From Allobosea sp. (GTDB taxonomy: Bacteria; Pseudomonadota; Alphaproteobacteria; Rhizobiales; Kaistiaceae), in NCBI GenBank assembly GCA_017307955.1, contig JAFKFV010000011.1, positions 248,001 through 312,000 on the forward strand: a stretch of 64,000 nt of DNA, read 5' to 3'. The position numbers were made by a program, and so were the translations under genes. Shown in pieces: positions 28,070 to 37,169 of this stretch. The notes below the pieces were generated by a model. The model was not told where the DNA came from. It did no database searches and saw nothing but the letters and a program-made list of their open reading frames with translations. Position 1 is the first letter of the stretch, and the number at the start of each line of letters is the position of its first letter.

Positions 28070-29203
28070 ATGCGGCTTCGCGTCGGCATTGTCGGATGCG
28101 GCAATATCGCTGAAACCTATCTGCGCAATGCCCCGCTGTTTCCGGGCGTCCGGCTGACGGCCTGCGCCGATCTCGTTCCCGAGGCGGCGGCGAAACGGGC
28201 GGCGGCCTACGGCCTCCGCGCGCTTCCAGTCGATGAGCTGATCCGCTCGGACGAGGTCGATCTCGTCCTCAACCTCACGATCCCCGCCGCGCATTTCGAC
28301 ATTTCCGCCGCGGCGCTCTCCGCCGGCAAGCATGTCTTCACCGAGAAGCCGCTCTCCGTATCCTTCGCGAAGGGGCGGCAGCTGGTGGAAATGGCGGAGG
28401 GGCGGGGGCTCGCGCTCGGCTGCGCGCCCGACACGTTCCTCGGCGCCGCCGGCCGCCTGGCGCGGCGGCTCATGGACGAGGGCGCGATCGGCCGCGTCGT
28501 GACCGGCACGGCCTTCATGATGTCGCGCGGCATGGAGCACTGGCATCCGAACCCGCAATTCTACTACCAGCCCGGCGCCGGCCCGGTTCTCGACATGGGC
28601 CCGTATTACCTGACCATGCTGGCGACGCTGCTCGGCCCGGCGCGGCGCGTGACGGCGATCGCGACGACGGGCGAGGCGGAGCGGCTCATCACCGCGCCCG
28701 GCCCGACCGCCGGCACGCGTTTCTCGGTCGGGACGCCGACCACGGTGCATGCGGCGCTTGAATTCACCAGCGGCGCGGTCGTCGCCGTCGGCATGAGCTG
28801 GGACGTGTTCCGCCATGGCAACCATCCGATCGAGCTGCACGGCACCGAAGGCTCGCTGCGCCTGCCCGACCCGGATACCTTCGGCGGCACGCTGGCGCTC
28901 AGCGCGCACGGCGGCGATTGGCTCCAGATGCCGACTGACGGGCTCCTGAACGGGCGGCACAACTGGCCTTTCGACAAGCCCGACCGCGCCAATTACCGCA
29001 TGCTCGGCGTCGCCGATCTCGCCGCCTCACTGGCCGGGAAGCGGGTGCCTCGGGCCTCGGGCGCGCTCGCGCTGCATGTGCTCGAGATCATGGAGGCGAT
29101 CCTCCTCTCCGCCGCTGAAGGCAAGCCGCGCACCCTCACCACGACGATCGACCGCCCGCCGGCCTTGACCGAGGCCGAGGCCGCGGCGCTGCAGGCCGCC
29201 TGA
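28070..29203 (+). CDS. Gfo/Idh/MocA-family oxidoreductase
   Basis: A 377-residue NAD(P)-dependent sugar dehydrogenase. The Rossmann motif is GIVGCGNIAETYL, the EKP motif is FTEKPLSV, and the catalytic region is PVLDMGPYYLTML. It should oxidise a sugar or inositol-like compound. The start at 28070 follows TGGAGG; direct TTGCA repeats and GCAAAATATTGC lie about 50-80 nt upstream and may be regulatory. It is followed after 5 nt by an SDR gene. Confidence 0.87.
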   Translation: MRLRVGIVGCGNIAETYLRNAPLFPGVRLTACADLVPEAAAKRAAAYGLRALPVDELIRSDEVDLVLNLTIPAAHFDISAAALSAGKHVFTEKPLSVSFAKGRQLVEMAEGRGLALGCAPDTFLGAAGRLARRLMDEGAIGRVVTGTAFMMSRGMEHWHPNPQFYYQPGAGPVLDMGPYYLTMLATLLGPARRVTAIATTGEAERLITAPGPTAGTRFSVGTPTTVHAALEFTSGAVVAVGMSWDVFRHGNHPIELHGTEGSLRLPDPDTFGGTLALSAHGGDWLQMPTDGLLNGRHNWPFDKPDRANYRMLGVADLAASLAGKRVPRASGALALHVLEIMEAILLSAAEGKPRTLTTTIDRPPALTEAEAAALQAA

Positions 29204-29208
29204 GGACC

Positions 29209-29973
29209 ATGATGGGCGACATCGCGACCTATCCGAGCCTCCGGGACCGCACCGTGCTCGTCACCGGCGGCGGCGGCGGCATCGGCGCCTCCATCGTCCG
29301 CCATTTCGTCGCCCAGGGCTCGAAGGTCGGCTTCCTCGACATCGACGAGATAGGCTCGAAGGCGCTGGTCGCCGCGCTGGAAGGCGAGGGGACGGTGCAT
29401 TTCGAGCGCTGCGACCTGACCGATATCGAGGCGCTGCGCGCCGCGATCGGCCGCGTGCGCGAGCGTCTCGGGCCGATCACGATCCTTATCAACAACGCCG
29501 CCCATGACGAGCGCCACGCCATCGAGGACGTGACGCCGGATTATTGGGACCAGCGCCTCGCGGTCAATCTCAAGCACCAGTTCTTCGCCGCGCAGGCCGT
29601 GATGGGCGACATGAAGGCGGCCGGCGGCGGCGCGATCGTCAATATCGGCTCCAATTCCTGGATGCAGTCGCGCGGCGGCATGCCGGGCTACACGACGGCC
29701 AAGTCGGCGATCGTCGGGCTGACACGCAGCCTCGCGCGCGATCTCGGCCCGTTCAACATCCGCGTCTGCTCGGTGGTGCCGGGCTGGATCATGACCGAGC
29801 GGCAAGTCAGCCTCTATCTGACGCCGGAAGGCGTCGCCGACCTGATGCAGGGACAGTGCCTCAAGCGGCAGTTGCAGGTCGAGGACATCGCACGGCCGGT
29901 GCTGTTCTTCGCCTCCGACGAGGCATCGGCCTGCACCAACCAGTCCTATGTCATCGACGGCGGCTGGGTCTGA
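29209..29973 (+). CDS. Short-chain dehydrogenase/reductase (SDR)
   Basis: A 254-residue classical SDR. It has the cofactor loop TGGGGGIG, NNAAHDE, and catalytic Ser-Tyr-Lys in NIGSNSWMQS and YTTAK. Related enzymes oxidise free aldoses at C1 or polyols. It is probably co-expressed with the upstream Gfo/Idh/MocA gene as a two-step oxidation. ATG 29212 is better spaced from GAGG and may be the true start. Confidence 0.87.
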   Translation: MMGDIATYPSLRDRTVLVTGGGGGIGASIVRHFVAQGSKVGFLDIDEIGSKALVAALEGEGTVHFERCDLTDIEALRAAIGRVRERLGPITILINNAAHDERHAIEDVTPDYWDQRLAVNLKHQFFAAQAVMGDMKAAGGGAIVNIGSNSWMQSRGGMPGYTTAKSAIVGLTRSLARDLGPFNIRVCSVVPGWIMTERQVSLYLTPEGVADLMQGQCLKRQLQVEDIARPVLFFASDEASACTNQSYVIDGGWV

Positions 29974-29979
29974 CGCCGC

Positions 29980-30762
29980 TCAAGGCGCGACGATCACCTG
30001 CACCTCGGCTTCCGCCAGCGCCTCGGCGAGCGGCTCCGGCGGCGGCGCGCTCGTGACGAGGATATCGACCTCGGTGAGCGGCGCGATGGCCGCGAAGGCG
30101 CTCTGCGTGAACTTGGTCTCGTCCGCCACGACGATCGTCCGCCGCGCCGCGCGCATCATCTCCGAGATCATCGCCGCCTCGGCGACCGTCGCCGTCGAGA
30201 TGCCGCGCGCGGGATGGATCGAGCGCACGCCGATGACAGCCGTATCGACATGGATGCGGTCGGAATGGGGAAAGACCACCGGTCCGATCATGACCCGCGA
30301 CACGCTGAAGAGTTCGCCGCCGATCGCATAGACATTGGTGAAGGCGCTGGTGTCGATCTGGTCGAGGATCGACACCGAATTGGTGATGAGCCCGACCGAG
30401 CGGTCCGCCGGCAGCATCCGCGCGAAGGCGAGCGTCGTCGAGCCTCCGTTCAGCATCAGCGTTTCACCGCTCTCGATGAGCCGCACCGCCGCGGCGGCGA
30501 TCCGCGTCTTGGCGTCCGCCTGCGTCACGATGCGGTCGGCGACCGGGACGATCCCGCCCGCCTCGGCGCGCACGGCGCCGCCATGCGTCCGGAGCACTGC
30601 GCCGCTGCTCGCCAGCGAATCGAGATCGCGCCGCACCGTGTCGGTCGAGACGCGAAACAAATCCGCAAGTTCCGGCACGGAGACGCTGCCCTGCTCGGCG
30701 ACGAGACGCAGCATTTCCGTCCTTCGGCTGAGCGGCAGGGCGACGGCGGACCGTCTTTTCAT
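29980..30762 (-). CDS. DeoR-family transcriptional regulator
   Basis: A 260-residue DeoR/GlpR regulator. The winged helix SVPELADLFRVSTDTVRRDLDSL (about 28-50) is followed by the family box LRTHGGAV and a DeoRC sugar-phosphate-sensing domain with LNGGSTTLAFA and VVADETKFTQSA. It is divergent from the ADP-kinase unit and has AAAGGAG before its start. Repeated 16-bp motifs at 30831, 30851 and 33992 are its likely operators. Confidence 0.9.
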   Translation of the reverse strand: MKRRSAVALPLSRRTEMLRLVAEQGSVSVPELADLFRVSTDTVRRDLDSLASSGAVLRTHGGAVRAEAGGIVPVADRIVTQADAKTRIAAAAVRLIESGETLMLNGGSTTLAFARMLPADRSVGLITNSVSILDQIDTSAFTNVYAIGGELFSVSRVMIGPVVFPHSDRIHVDTAVIGVRSIHPARGISTATVAEAAMISEMMRAARRTIVVADETKFTQSAFAAIAPLTEVDILVTSAPPPEPLAEALAEAEVQVIVAP

Positions 30763-30800
30763 GCGGAATCTCCTTTTGATGCCATGCTACCGGAAGTCGC

Positions 30801-30829
30801 TTGACGATGCCAATGGATGATCCTAAAAA
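30801..30829 (+). promoter_or_regulatory. Promoter of the ADP-kinase/LacD unit
   Basis: -35 TTGACG (30801-30806) and -10-like TAAAAA (30824-30829) are 17 nt apart. The 12-mer GCTTGACGATGC (30799-30810) is repeated exactly at 34006-34017 before the binding-protein gene. DeoR-type repeats start just downstream, where a repressor would block the polymerase. Confidence 0.5.
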
Positions 30830-30830
30830 C

Positions 30831-30866
30831 GCATAAAGACGCAAAACACAGAATAAAAGCGCAAAA
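30831..30866. promoter_or_regulatory. Two DeoR-type operator repeats before the ADP-kinase gene
   Basis: GCATAAAGACGCAAAA (30831-30846) and GAATAAAAGCGCAAAA (30851-30866) are direct repeats exactly 20 bp apart, about two helical turns. On the opposite strand they read TTTTGCGYYTTTATKC, the same as 33992-34007. Tandem direct repeats are usual for DeoR-family regulators. Confidence 0.6.
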
Positions 30867-30878
30867 AAGGAAACGCGC

Positions 30879-32132
30879 ATGGATGCCGCCGGCACTGTCT
30901 CGGCCGATCTCGAAGGTTTCGACCGCCTGTGGCGTCGGCGTTTTGCCGAGGCCGCGGCGGCGATGCCCTCGCTCGCCAGGGCGGCGCGGCCGGTGCTGCT
31001 CGGCTTCTCGGCATTCGTCGATGCCTCCGTGCGGATGGAACGGGCCGAGCGGCTGTTCGCTCCCGACGCGCCGCTGCCGGCCCGCGATCTCGGCCGCGAA
31101 CTCCTCGCCCGCATCCGCACGGGCCGCGGCGGCGAATACAGCCTCGACTGGCCGGCCGGCGATGAATGGCTGGCGGCCAACCTGCCGCACGCGATCGGCG
31201 CCGGCGGCACCTCGGCACAGATCGCCAAGGCCTTCGGCATTCTCGGCGCGCCGGCGCTGCTGGCGCTCGCCGACCGCAGCCCGGCGCAGCTCTCGGTGCT
31301 CGATCCGTCCATCCTCATCGCGGAAGGCGGCTCCGCCCATCCGCTCGCCGCGATCACGCCGGATCCGGCGCGAGCCAAGGCGCGGCACTGGATCTTTGAA
31401 TCGACCGCCGGAACCGAGGTCGCGGGCGAGATCGTCAGCCGCTCGACGCGGGTCATTGTCCGCCTCGTCGACGATGTGCCGGAGAACGATCCTGCCTTCG
31501 CGGCGCTGAGCCTCGCCATGGCGCGCAACGCCGGCGCGGCCGCGATCTCCAGCCTCGTCTCGACCCCGGACGATCTTCTCCCCGAGACGCTCGCCCGCGT
31601 CGCCGATCTTGCGCGCGGCTGGCGCGCCGCCGGTCTTGGCTTCGTCCATATCGAACTCGCCGATTACGGCCACCGGCCGCATCTGCCGGCGATGATCCTC
31701 GGCAGCCTCGCCGGCCTCGTCACCTCGGTCGGCATGAGCCTCTCCGAATGGCGCGTCATCGGCGAGGGGCCGGCCGAACCCGACCCCATGGCAGCCTTTG
31801 CGCGCCGCCATGGCCTCACGCGGCTCTGCGTCCATGCCGACGACTACGCGCTCGCCGTCACCCGCGACGATGCCGGTCGCGAGGCGAGGGCGCTCTTCGC
31901 CGGCTGCGTGCTGGCCGGCGCCCGCGCCGCTGCCGGCCGGCCGGTGCGGCCTGAGGAGCCCCCTGCCGAGTCCGTATTCGCGCCGCCGCCGGAATTTAGC
32001 GGCTCCGCCGATGGCTATGCTGCCGTTGCCTGTCCCGCGCCCTGGCTGAGCCGTCCGGCCAGCACGATCGGGCTCGGCGACACATTCCTGGCCGGGACGC
32101 TGCTCGTCCACTGCCAGCCTCCGGGCGGCTAG
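30879..32132 (+). CDS. ADP-dependent phosphofructokinase/glucokinase-family kinase
   Basis: A 417-residue protein of the ADP-dependent sugar kinase family, best known in Archaea. Visible features are LGFSAFVDA near the start, GGTSAQIAKAFGILG (109-123), the HxE motif in VHIELAD (257-263), LCVHADDYAL and the catalytic GLGD loop (398-401). At the place of the usual NxxE motif the sequence is SVGMSLSE, so the Asn is replaced by Ser. It presumably phosphorylates a hexose or hexose phosphate that the LacD-type aldolase then cleaves. The phosphoryl donor (ADP or other) is not certain. AAGGA lies 7 nt before the start. Confidence 0.82.
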   Translation: MDAAGTVSADLEGFDRLWRRRFAEAAAAMPSLARAARPVLLGFSAFVDASVRMERAERLFAPDAPLPARDLGRELLARIRTGRGGEYSLDWPAGDEWLAANLPHAIGAGGTSAQIAKAFGILGAPALLALADRSPAQLSVLDPSILIAEGGSAHPLAAITPDPARAKARHWIFESTAGTEVAGEIVSRSTRVIVRLVDDVPENDPAFAALSLAMARNAGAAAISSLVSTPDDLLPETLARVADLARGWRAAGLGFVHIELADYGHRPHLPAMILGSLAGLVTSVGMSLSEWRVIGEGPAEPDPMAAFARRHGLTRLCVHADDYALAVTRDDAGREARALFAGCVLAGARAAAGRPVRPEEPPAESVFAPPPEFSGSADGYAAVACPAPWLSRPASTIGLGDTFLAGTLLVHCQPPGG

Positions 32133-32182
32133 CCCGAAGACCTTCGCCCCCCTCTTTCGCCTTCGTTCTCAAGGAGACTTCC

Positions 32183-33211
32183 GTGACCTCAGCCGCGCCC
32201 GCCAGCCTTCAGGGCTCGATGCCCTCGCTCGACCCCGGCAAGATGCGCGGTCTGCAGCGCATCACGACCAGCGACGGCTTCTTCGTCGTCCTCGCGCTCG
32301 ATCATCTCATTTCGTTCAAGGACATGCTGGCCGACGACCGCTCCAAGGTCAGCTATCAGCAGGCCGTCGATGCCAAGCTCGAACTTGTGAACGCCGTCGC
32401 GCCGGTCGCCAGCGCCTTCCTGCTCGAGGCGCAGTTCAGCCTGGCGCAGGTCATCGCCTCGCGCGCCCTTCCGGGCTCCGTCGGCCTCATCGCCTCGATC
32501 GAGGGCGAGGGCTTCGACACCGTCGACGGCGAGCGCCGCACGCGCTTCCGCCCGCATTGGACGACGCGCAAGATCAAGATGCTCGGCGCCGACATGGAAA
32601 AGCTGCTCTGGTTCTACCGCTCCGACGCCAAGACGGCCGAGGCGCAGCGCCAGGTCGTGCGCGATCTCGTCGTCGAATGCGCCGAGCAGTCGCTGCCCTT
32701 CGTCGTCGAGCCGATCTGGTACGCGCTGCCGGGCGAGGACACCAAGACCACGGCCTGGAAGGAGCGCCGCGTCGAGGGGATCACTGAATCCGCCCATGTC
32801 GCGGCCGAGTTCGGCGCCGACATGCTGAAGGTCGAGTTCCCGGGCGACGTCTCGACGCCGCAGGGCCGGAGAGCCGCGGCCAAGGCCTGCCAGCGCCTCA
32901 ATGACGGCATGGTTCAGCCCTGGGTGATCCTCTCCGCCGGCGTCGGCTACGAGGAGTTTAAGACGCAGGTGGAAGTCGCCTGCGATGCCGGCGCCTCGGG
33001 CTTCCTCGGCGGCCGCTCGATCTGGCAGGACGCGGTCTCGACCCGCGACCCGGCGGCGCGTGCCGTCGCGGCCAAGGAGGCGGCCGACCGCCTCGCCGAG
33101 CTGACCGAAGTCACGCGCCGCCACGGTCGCCCCTATGCCCCGGCGGTGACCGGCGACCAGCTCGCCGCCGCCTTCCCGGACGGCTGGTATTCCAGCTGGC
33201 AGGAGGTCTGA
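32183..33211 (+). CDS. LacD-type tagatose-1,6-bisphosphate aldolase family protein
   Basis: A 342-residue class I aldolase of the LacD/DeoC-related family. Lys216 (DMLKVEFPGD) is the likely Schiff-base residue; Lys132 and Glu176 (VVEPIWY) match other LacD active-site positions. It begins with GTG after AAGGAG. LacD relatives cleave several 1,6-bisphosphates, and related enzymes cleave sulfofructose phosphate, so the precise substrate is open. It lies 50 nt after the ADP-type kinase gene. Confidence 0.85.
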   Translation: MTSAAPASLQGSMPSLDPGKMRGLQRITTSDGFFVVLALDHLISFKDMLADDRSKVSYQQAVDAKLELVNAVAPVASAFLLEAQFSLAQVIASRALPGSVGLIASIEGEGFDTVDGERRTRFRPHWTTRKIKMLGADMEKLLWFYRSDAKTAEAQRQVVRDLVVECAEQSLPFVVEPIWYALPGEDTKTTAWKERRVEGITESAHVAAEFGADMLKVEFPGDVSTPQGRRAAAKACQRLNDGMVQPWVILSAGVGYEEFKTQVEVACDAGASGFLGGRSIWQDAVSTRDPAARAVAAKEAADRLAELTEVTRRHGRPYAPAVTGDQLAAAFPDGWYSSWQEV

Positions 33212-33213
33212 GC

Positions 33214-33966
33214 ATGTCTGCCTTTTCCGGCAAGACGGTGCTGGTCACCGGCGGAGCCTCCGGCATCGGCCGCGGCATCGTCGAGGCCTTCATTGAGGCC
33301 GGCGCGCGCGTCGCCTTCACCTATGCCTCGAGCGGCGCGCAGGCGGCGGAGATCGTCGCTGCGCATGGCGCGGCGAAGGCGCTGGCGCTGCAGACCGACG
33401 CCACCGACGAGGCTGCCATGGCCGAGGCGGTGGCGCGGACCAATGCCGCTTTCGGGCGCATCGACATCGCCGTCGGCAATGCCGGCGGGCTCTTGAAGCG
33501 CAGCAAGGTGGCGGAGTGTTCGCTCGCGCTCTGGAACGAGGCGCTGGCGGTCAACCTGACCAGCGCCTTCCTGCTGGCGCGGGCCGTGGTGCCGCAGATG
33601 GCCGATGCGAAGTCGGGCGCCATCGTGCTGATGAGCTCGCTCGCCGCCCATGACGGCGGCGGCGCTGGCGCTTCGCACTATGCGGCCTCCAAGGGCGGCG
33701 TGATGACCTTCGTGCGCGCGCTCGCCAAGGAGGTCGGCCCGGATGGCGTCCGCGTCAACGGCGTCGCGCCCGGCCTGATCGGCACGCAGTTCCACGACCG
33801 CTTCTCCACCCCGGAGGGCCGCAGGGCGACGGTCGAGCGCACGCCGATGCGCCGCGAGGGCACGCCCGCCGATGTCGCTTCCGCGGTGCTCTATCTCGCA
33901 TCCCCCGCGGCCGGCTTCATCGCCGGCGAGATCATCGAGATCAATGGCGGGCTGGGCGCCTTCTAG
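33214..33966 (+). CDS. Short-chain dehydrogenase/reductase (SDR)
   Basis: A 250-residue classical SDR. Cofactor loop TGGASGIG, VGNAGG, catalytic Ser in VLMSSLAAHD and Tyr-Lys in YAASKGG. It starts 2 nt after the aldolase stop with GGAGG inside the previous gene, so it is coupled to it. It probably oxidises the imported polyol or sugar before phosphorylation, but this order is inference. Confidence 0.87.
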   Translation: MSAFSGKTVLVTGGASGIGRGIVEAFIEAGARVAFTYASSGAQAAEIVAAHGAAKALALQTDATDEAAMAEAVARTNAAFGRIDIAVGNAGGLLKRSKVAECSLALWNEALAVNLTSAFLLARAVVPQMADAKSGAIVLMSSLAAHDGGGAGASHYAASKGGVMTFVRALAKEVGPDGVRVNGVAPGLIGTQFHDRFSTPEGRRATVERTPMRREGTPADVASAVLYLASPAAGFIAGEIIEINGGLGAF

Positions 33967-33991
33967 CGCGCCCGTCCGCACGATTGCGTTA

Positions 33992-34007
33992 TTTTGCGTT
34001 TTTATGC
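33992..34007. promoter_or_regulatory. DeoR-type operator before the importer genes
   Basis: TTTTGCGTTTTTATGC matches the reverse complement of 30831-30846 in 15 of 16 bases. It is followed directly by GCTTGACGATGC (34006-34017), also found at the first promoter. It lies about 80 nt before the binding-protein gene, so the importer genes probably have their own DeoR-controlled promoter. Confidence 0.6.
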
Positions 34008-34087
34008 TTGACGATGCAGAGGAGCGCGGCAAGCATGATGCAAAAAACAGCTGGCGAATGATCGCCGGCACCAAAGGGAGAGAGGGA

Positions 34088-35404
34088 ATGACCAGGACAC
34101 CGAAGACCCCTGCCAGCGGCAAGGGCGGAATCCAGCGCCGTCAGTTCATGATGGGCGCCGGCGTCGCGGCGGGCGCCGCCGCGCTCGGAATGCCGCGCCT
34201 CGCGCGCGCTGCCGACCGCGTCGAGATCAGCTTCGCCAGCGCCAAGTTCCAGGGCACCGAGACGATCGGCAACGTCGTCGACACCTTCAACGAGTCGCAG
34301 AGCAAGATCTTCGTCAAATATATCGAGCTGCCGCCGCCGAGCTCCTCGACCGAGGTGCACCAGGCGCTCGTGCAGCAGCTCGCCCGCAAGAACGGCTCGC
34401 CGGACGTCTTCACGCAGGACGTCATCTGGATCGCCGAATTCGCCGCCGCCGGCTGGGCGCTGCCGCTCGACGAGTATTTCGGCGGCGTGAAGAGCCAGTT
34501 CTTCGACGGCACCATCGATGCCTGCACCTATGACGGCAAGCTGACCGCGCTGCCCTGGGGCATCGATTCCGGCATGATGTTCTATCGCAAGGATCTGCTC
34601 GACGAGATCGGCGCCAAGGTTCCCACGACCTGGGCCGAGATGACCGAGCAGGCGATGAAGCTGCAGGCCGACAAGAAGGTGAAGTTCGGCTTCCTGTGGC
34701 AGGGCAAGCAGGCGGAAGTGCTGGTCTGCGACGCCGTCTCGGTGCTCGCCTCCAACAACGCCGCGATCCTCGCCGCCGACGGCCGCTCCTCGACGCTCGC
34801 GACCGACAAGGCTGTCGAGGCGATCCAGTTCCTGCACGACACCATCAACAAGTACAAGATCAGCCCGGCGGACGTGCTCTCCTGGGACGAGGAGCCCTCG
34901 CGCGCGCCCTTCACCGGCGGCGAGGCGGCGTTCCTGCGCAACTGGTCCTATGTCTATGTGCTGGCGCAGGACGAGAAGTCGTCCAAGGTCCCCGGCAAGG
35001 TCGGTGTCGCGCCGCTTCCGCATTTCGACGGCGGCAAGAGCGCCGGCTGCCTCGGCGGCTACCAGTACGGCATCAACGCCAACACCAAGCAGCGCGAAGC
35101 GGCGGTCGAGTTCCTCACCTGGATGGCCTCGCCCGAGACGCAGCTCCGCTTCGCGCTGAAGATGGGTATCGCCCCGACCCGCCCCGCCGTCTTCGACGAC
35201 GCGACGCTCGGCAAGGAGCAGCCCTTCATGCAGTCGCTGAAGACGGTGTTCACCGGCGCCACGCCGCGCCCGAAGACGCCGAAATACCCGCAGGTCTCGC
35301 TGGCGGCCCAGTCGGGCATCTCCCGCGCCCTCGTCACCGGCAAGGTGAAGGAGGAACTGGAAGCGGCGGCCAAGAAGATCGACGCGATCGTCTCGAAGGC
35401 ATGA
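34088..35404 (+). CDS. Extracellular solute-binding protein (family 1), Tat-type signal
   Basis: A 438-residue MalE-class binding protein. The signal contains RRQFMMGAGVAAGAAALG with a twin-arginine pair and ends near ARAAD, pointing to Tat export. The mature domain contains FTQDVIWIAEFAAAGWALPLDEYF, typical of trehalose/maltose-class binding proteins. It supplies the two permeases that follow. The start at 34088 is preceded by GAGAGAGGG. Confidence 0.9.
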   Translation: MTRTPKTPASGKGGIQRRQFMMGAGVAAGAAALGMPRLARAADRVEISFASAKFQGTETIGNVVDTFNESQSKIFVKYIELPPPSSSTEVHQALVQQLARKNGSPDVFTQDVIWIAEFAAAGWALPLDEYFGGVKSQFFDGTIDACTYDGKLTALPWGIDSGMMFYRKDLLDEIGAKVPTTWAEMTEQAMKLQADKKVKFGFLWQGKQAEVLVCDAVSVLASNNAAILAADGRSSTLATDKAVEAIQFLHDTINKYKISPADVLSWDEEPSRAPFTGGEAAFLRNWSYVYVLAQDEKSSKVPGKVGVAPLPHFDGGKSAGCLGGYQYGINANTKQREAAVEFLTWMASPETQLRFALKMGIAPTRPAVFDDATLGKEQPFMQSLKTVFTGATPRPKTPKYPQVSLAAQSGISRALVTGKVKEELEAAAKKIDAIVSKA

Positions 35405-36336
35405 CAGCGCGGTCCCTCCCGGCCGCGGCGCTGGCCGGCCCCCCTCGGGGGGCCGGCTGGTCGATGCCGCGTCTCGCGCCCTTCCTGTTCCTGCTGCCGA
35501 TCGCCGTCGCGCTCGGTTCGGTCTCGCTCTATCCGATCCTCAACGGCCTCTGGCTCTCCTTCACCAACACCTCGCTGGTGACGCAGGAGCATGATTTCAT
35601 CGGCCTCGAGAATTACGCGCAGCTGCTTGGCGACGATCTCTTCTGGAACGCCTGGCGGCACACCGTCTATTTCACCGTCGTTTCAACGCTCGCCGAGACC
35701 GCGCTCGGCCTCGTCATGGCGCTGCTGCTCGTCGAGCGCTTCGCCGGCCGCTCGATCGTGCGCGCCGCGATGCTGGTGCCCTGGGCGATGCCGACTGTCG
35801 TCACGTCGAAGATGTTCGGCTGGCTGTTCGACGGCCAGTATGGCGTCGTCAACTGGGCGCTGCGCGAGAGCGGCCTGATCGCCGAGAACATCAACTGGTA
35901 CGGTTCGATCGACCATGCGATGACGACCATCATCATCGCCGATGTCTGGAAGACGGCGCCCTTCATGGCGCTGCTCCTGATGGCCGGCCTGCAGACGATC
36001 CCGAAATCGCTCATCGAGGCGGCGCGGATGGACGGCGCCGGACCGGTCGCGACCTTCGTCCATGTCCGGTTGCCGCTGCTGATGTCCACGCTTCTGATCG
36101 CCGGCATGTTCCGCGCGCTCGACGCCTTCCGCGTCTTCGACCTCGTCTATGTGCTGACCGGCGGCGGCCCCGCCGACGCGACCGAGACGCTCTCGACGCT
36201 CTCCTACAAGACGCTCTTCTCGGCGCTGCAGTTCGGCTACGGCTCGGCCATGGCGACGGCGATGTTCATCACCGAGGCGCTGATCGCGCTCGGCTTCGGC
36301 TTCTTCATCATGCGCAAGATGCGGGCGCCGCGATGA
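35401..36336 (+). CDS. MalF-type sugar ABC transporter permease
   Basis: A 311-residue permease with six predicted helices and EAA loop SLIEAARMDGAG. Its ATG overlaps the binding-protein stop (ATGA), and its own stop overlaps the next start, so the three importer genes are translationally coupled. No ATPase gene is in the unit; a shared ATPase must come from elsewhere. Confidence 0.9.
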   Translation: MTARSLPAAALAGPPRGAGWSMPRLAPFLFLLPIAVALGSVSLYPILNGLWLSFTNTSLVTQEHDFIGLENYAQLLGDDLFWNAWRHTVYFTVVSTLAETALGLVMALLLVERFAGRSIVRAAMLVPWAMPTVVTSKMFGWLFDGQYGVVNWALRESGLIAENINWYGSIDHAMTTIIIADVWKTAPFMALLLMAGLQTIPKSLIEAARMDGAGPVATFVHVRLPLLMSTLLIAGMFRALDAFRVFDLVYVLTGGGPADATETLSTLSYKTLFSALQFGYGSAMATAMFITEALIALGFGFFIMRKMRAPR

Positions 36337-37169
36337 TCTACGAGCGCAACCGTCTCCAGACCATCCTCATCTATTGCGGCGGCCTGCTGATCCTCTTCTG
36401 GTCGGCGGCGCCCTTCCTCTGGCAGCTCTCGACCTCGTTCCAGAACGATGTCGAGCTGACGGCCGCGACGCCGTCCTTCATCCCCTCGCCGCTGACCTTC
36501 GACCACTACTCGAACATCTTCGTCGAGAAGAGCTTCCAGCTCTATCTGCGCAATTCGCTGATCGTCGCCGGCCTGACGACGCTGTTCTGCCTCGCGATCG
36601 GCGCCATGGCCGGCTTCGCCCTGTCCCGCCTCGACATCAAGGGCCGCTTCGGCATCCTCGCCGCGATCCTCTCGGTGTCGATGTTCCCGCAGATCGCGAT
36701 CGTCGGCCCGCTCTATCTCCTCGCCTCCGACCTGGCGCTGCTCGACACCTATCAGGGGCTCGTGATCACCTATGTCGCGCTCGGCGTGCCGCTCGTGACC
36801 TGGGTCATGTTCGGCTATTTCGATACGCTGCCCCGCGAGATCGACGAGGCGGCGCGCATGGACGGCTGCTCGACCGTCGGCCTCTTCTGGCGGATCATCC
36901 TGCCGATCTCGGTGCCGAGCCTCGTGACGACGGGCCTTCTCGCCTTCATCGCCGCCTGGAACGAGTTCATGTTCGCGCTCGCCTTCACCTCCAATATCGA
37001 TCATCAGACGGTGCCGGTCGGCATCGCGAACTTCACCAATCTCCATTACATCCCATGGGGCGACATCGCCGCCGCCTCGATCGTGGTGACGATCCCGCTG
37101 GTTCTCCTGGTGCTCCTCTTCCAGCGCCATATCATCGACGGGCTGACGCAGGGCGCGGTGAAGGAATGA
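36333..37169 (+). CDS. MalG-type sugar ABC transporter permease
   Basis: A 278-residue permease with six predicted helices and EAA loop EIDEAARMDGCS. ATGA overlaps on both sides tie it to the MalF-type gene and to the isomerase-like gene. With them it forms the membrane channel of the importer in the ADP-kinase unit. Confidence 0.9.
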   Translation: MIYERNRLQTILIYCGGLLILFWSAAPFLWQLSTSFQNDVELTAATPSFIPSPLTFDHYSNIFVEKSFQLYLRNSLIVAGLTTLFCLAIGAMAGFALSRLDIKGRFGILAAILSVSMFPQIAIVGPLYLLASDLALLDTYQGLVITYVALGVPLVTWVMFGYFDTLPREIDEAARMDGCSTVGLFWRIILPISVPSLVTTGLLAFIAAWNEFMFALAFTSNIDHQTVPVGIANFTNLHYIPWGDIAAASIVVTIPLVLLVLLFQRHIIDGLTQGAVKE

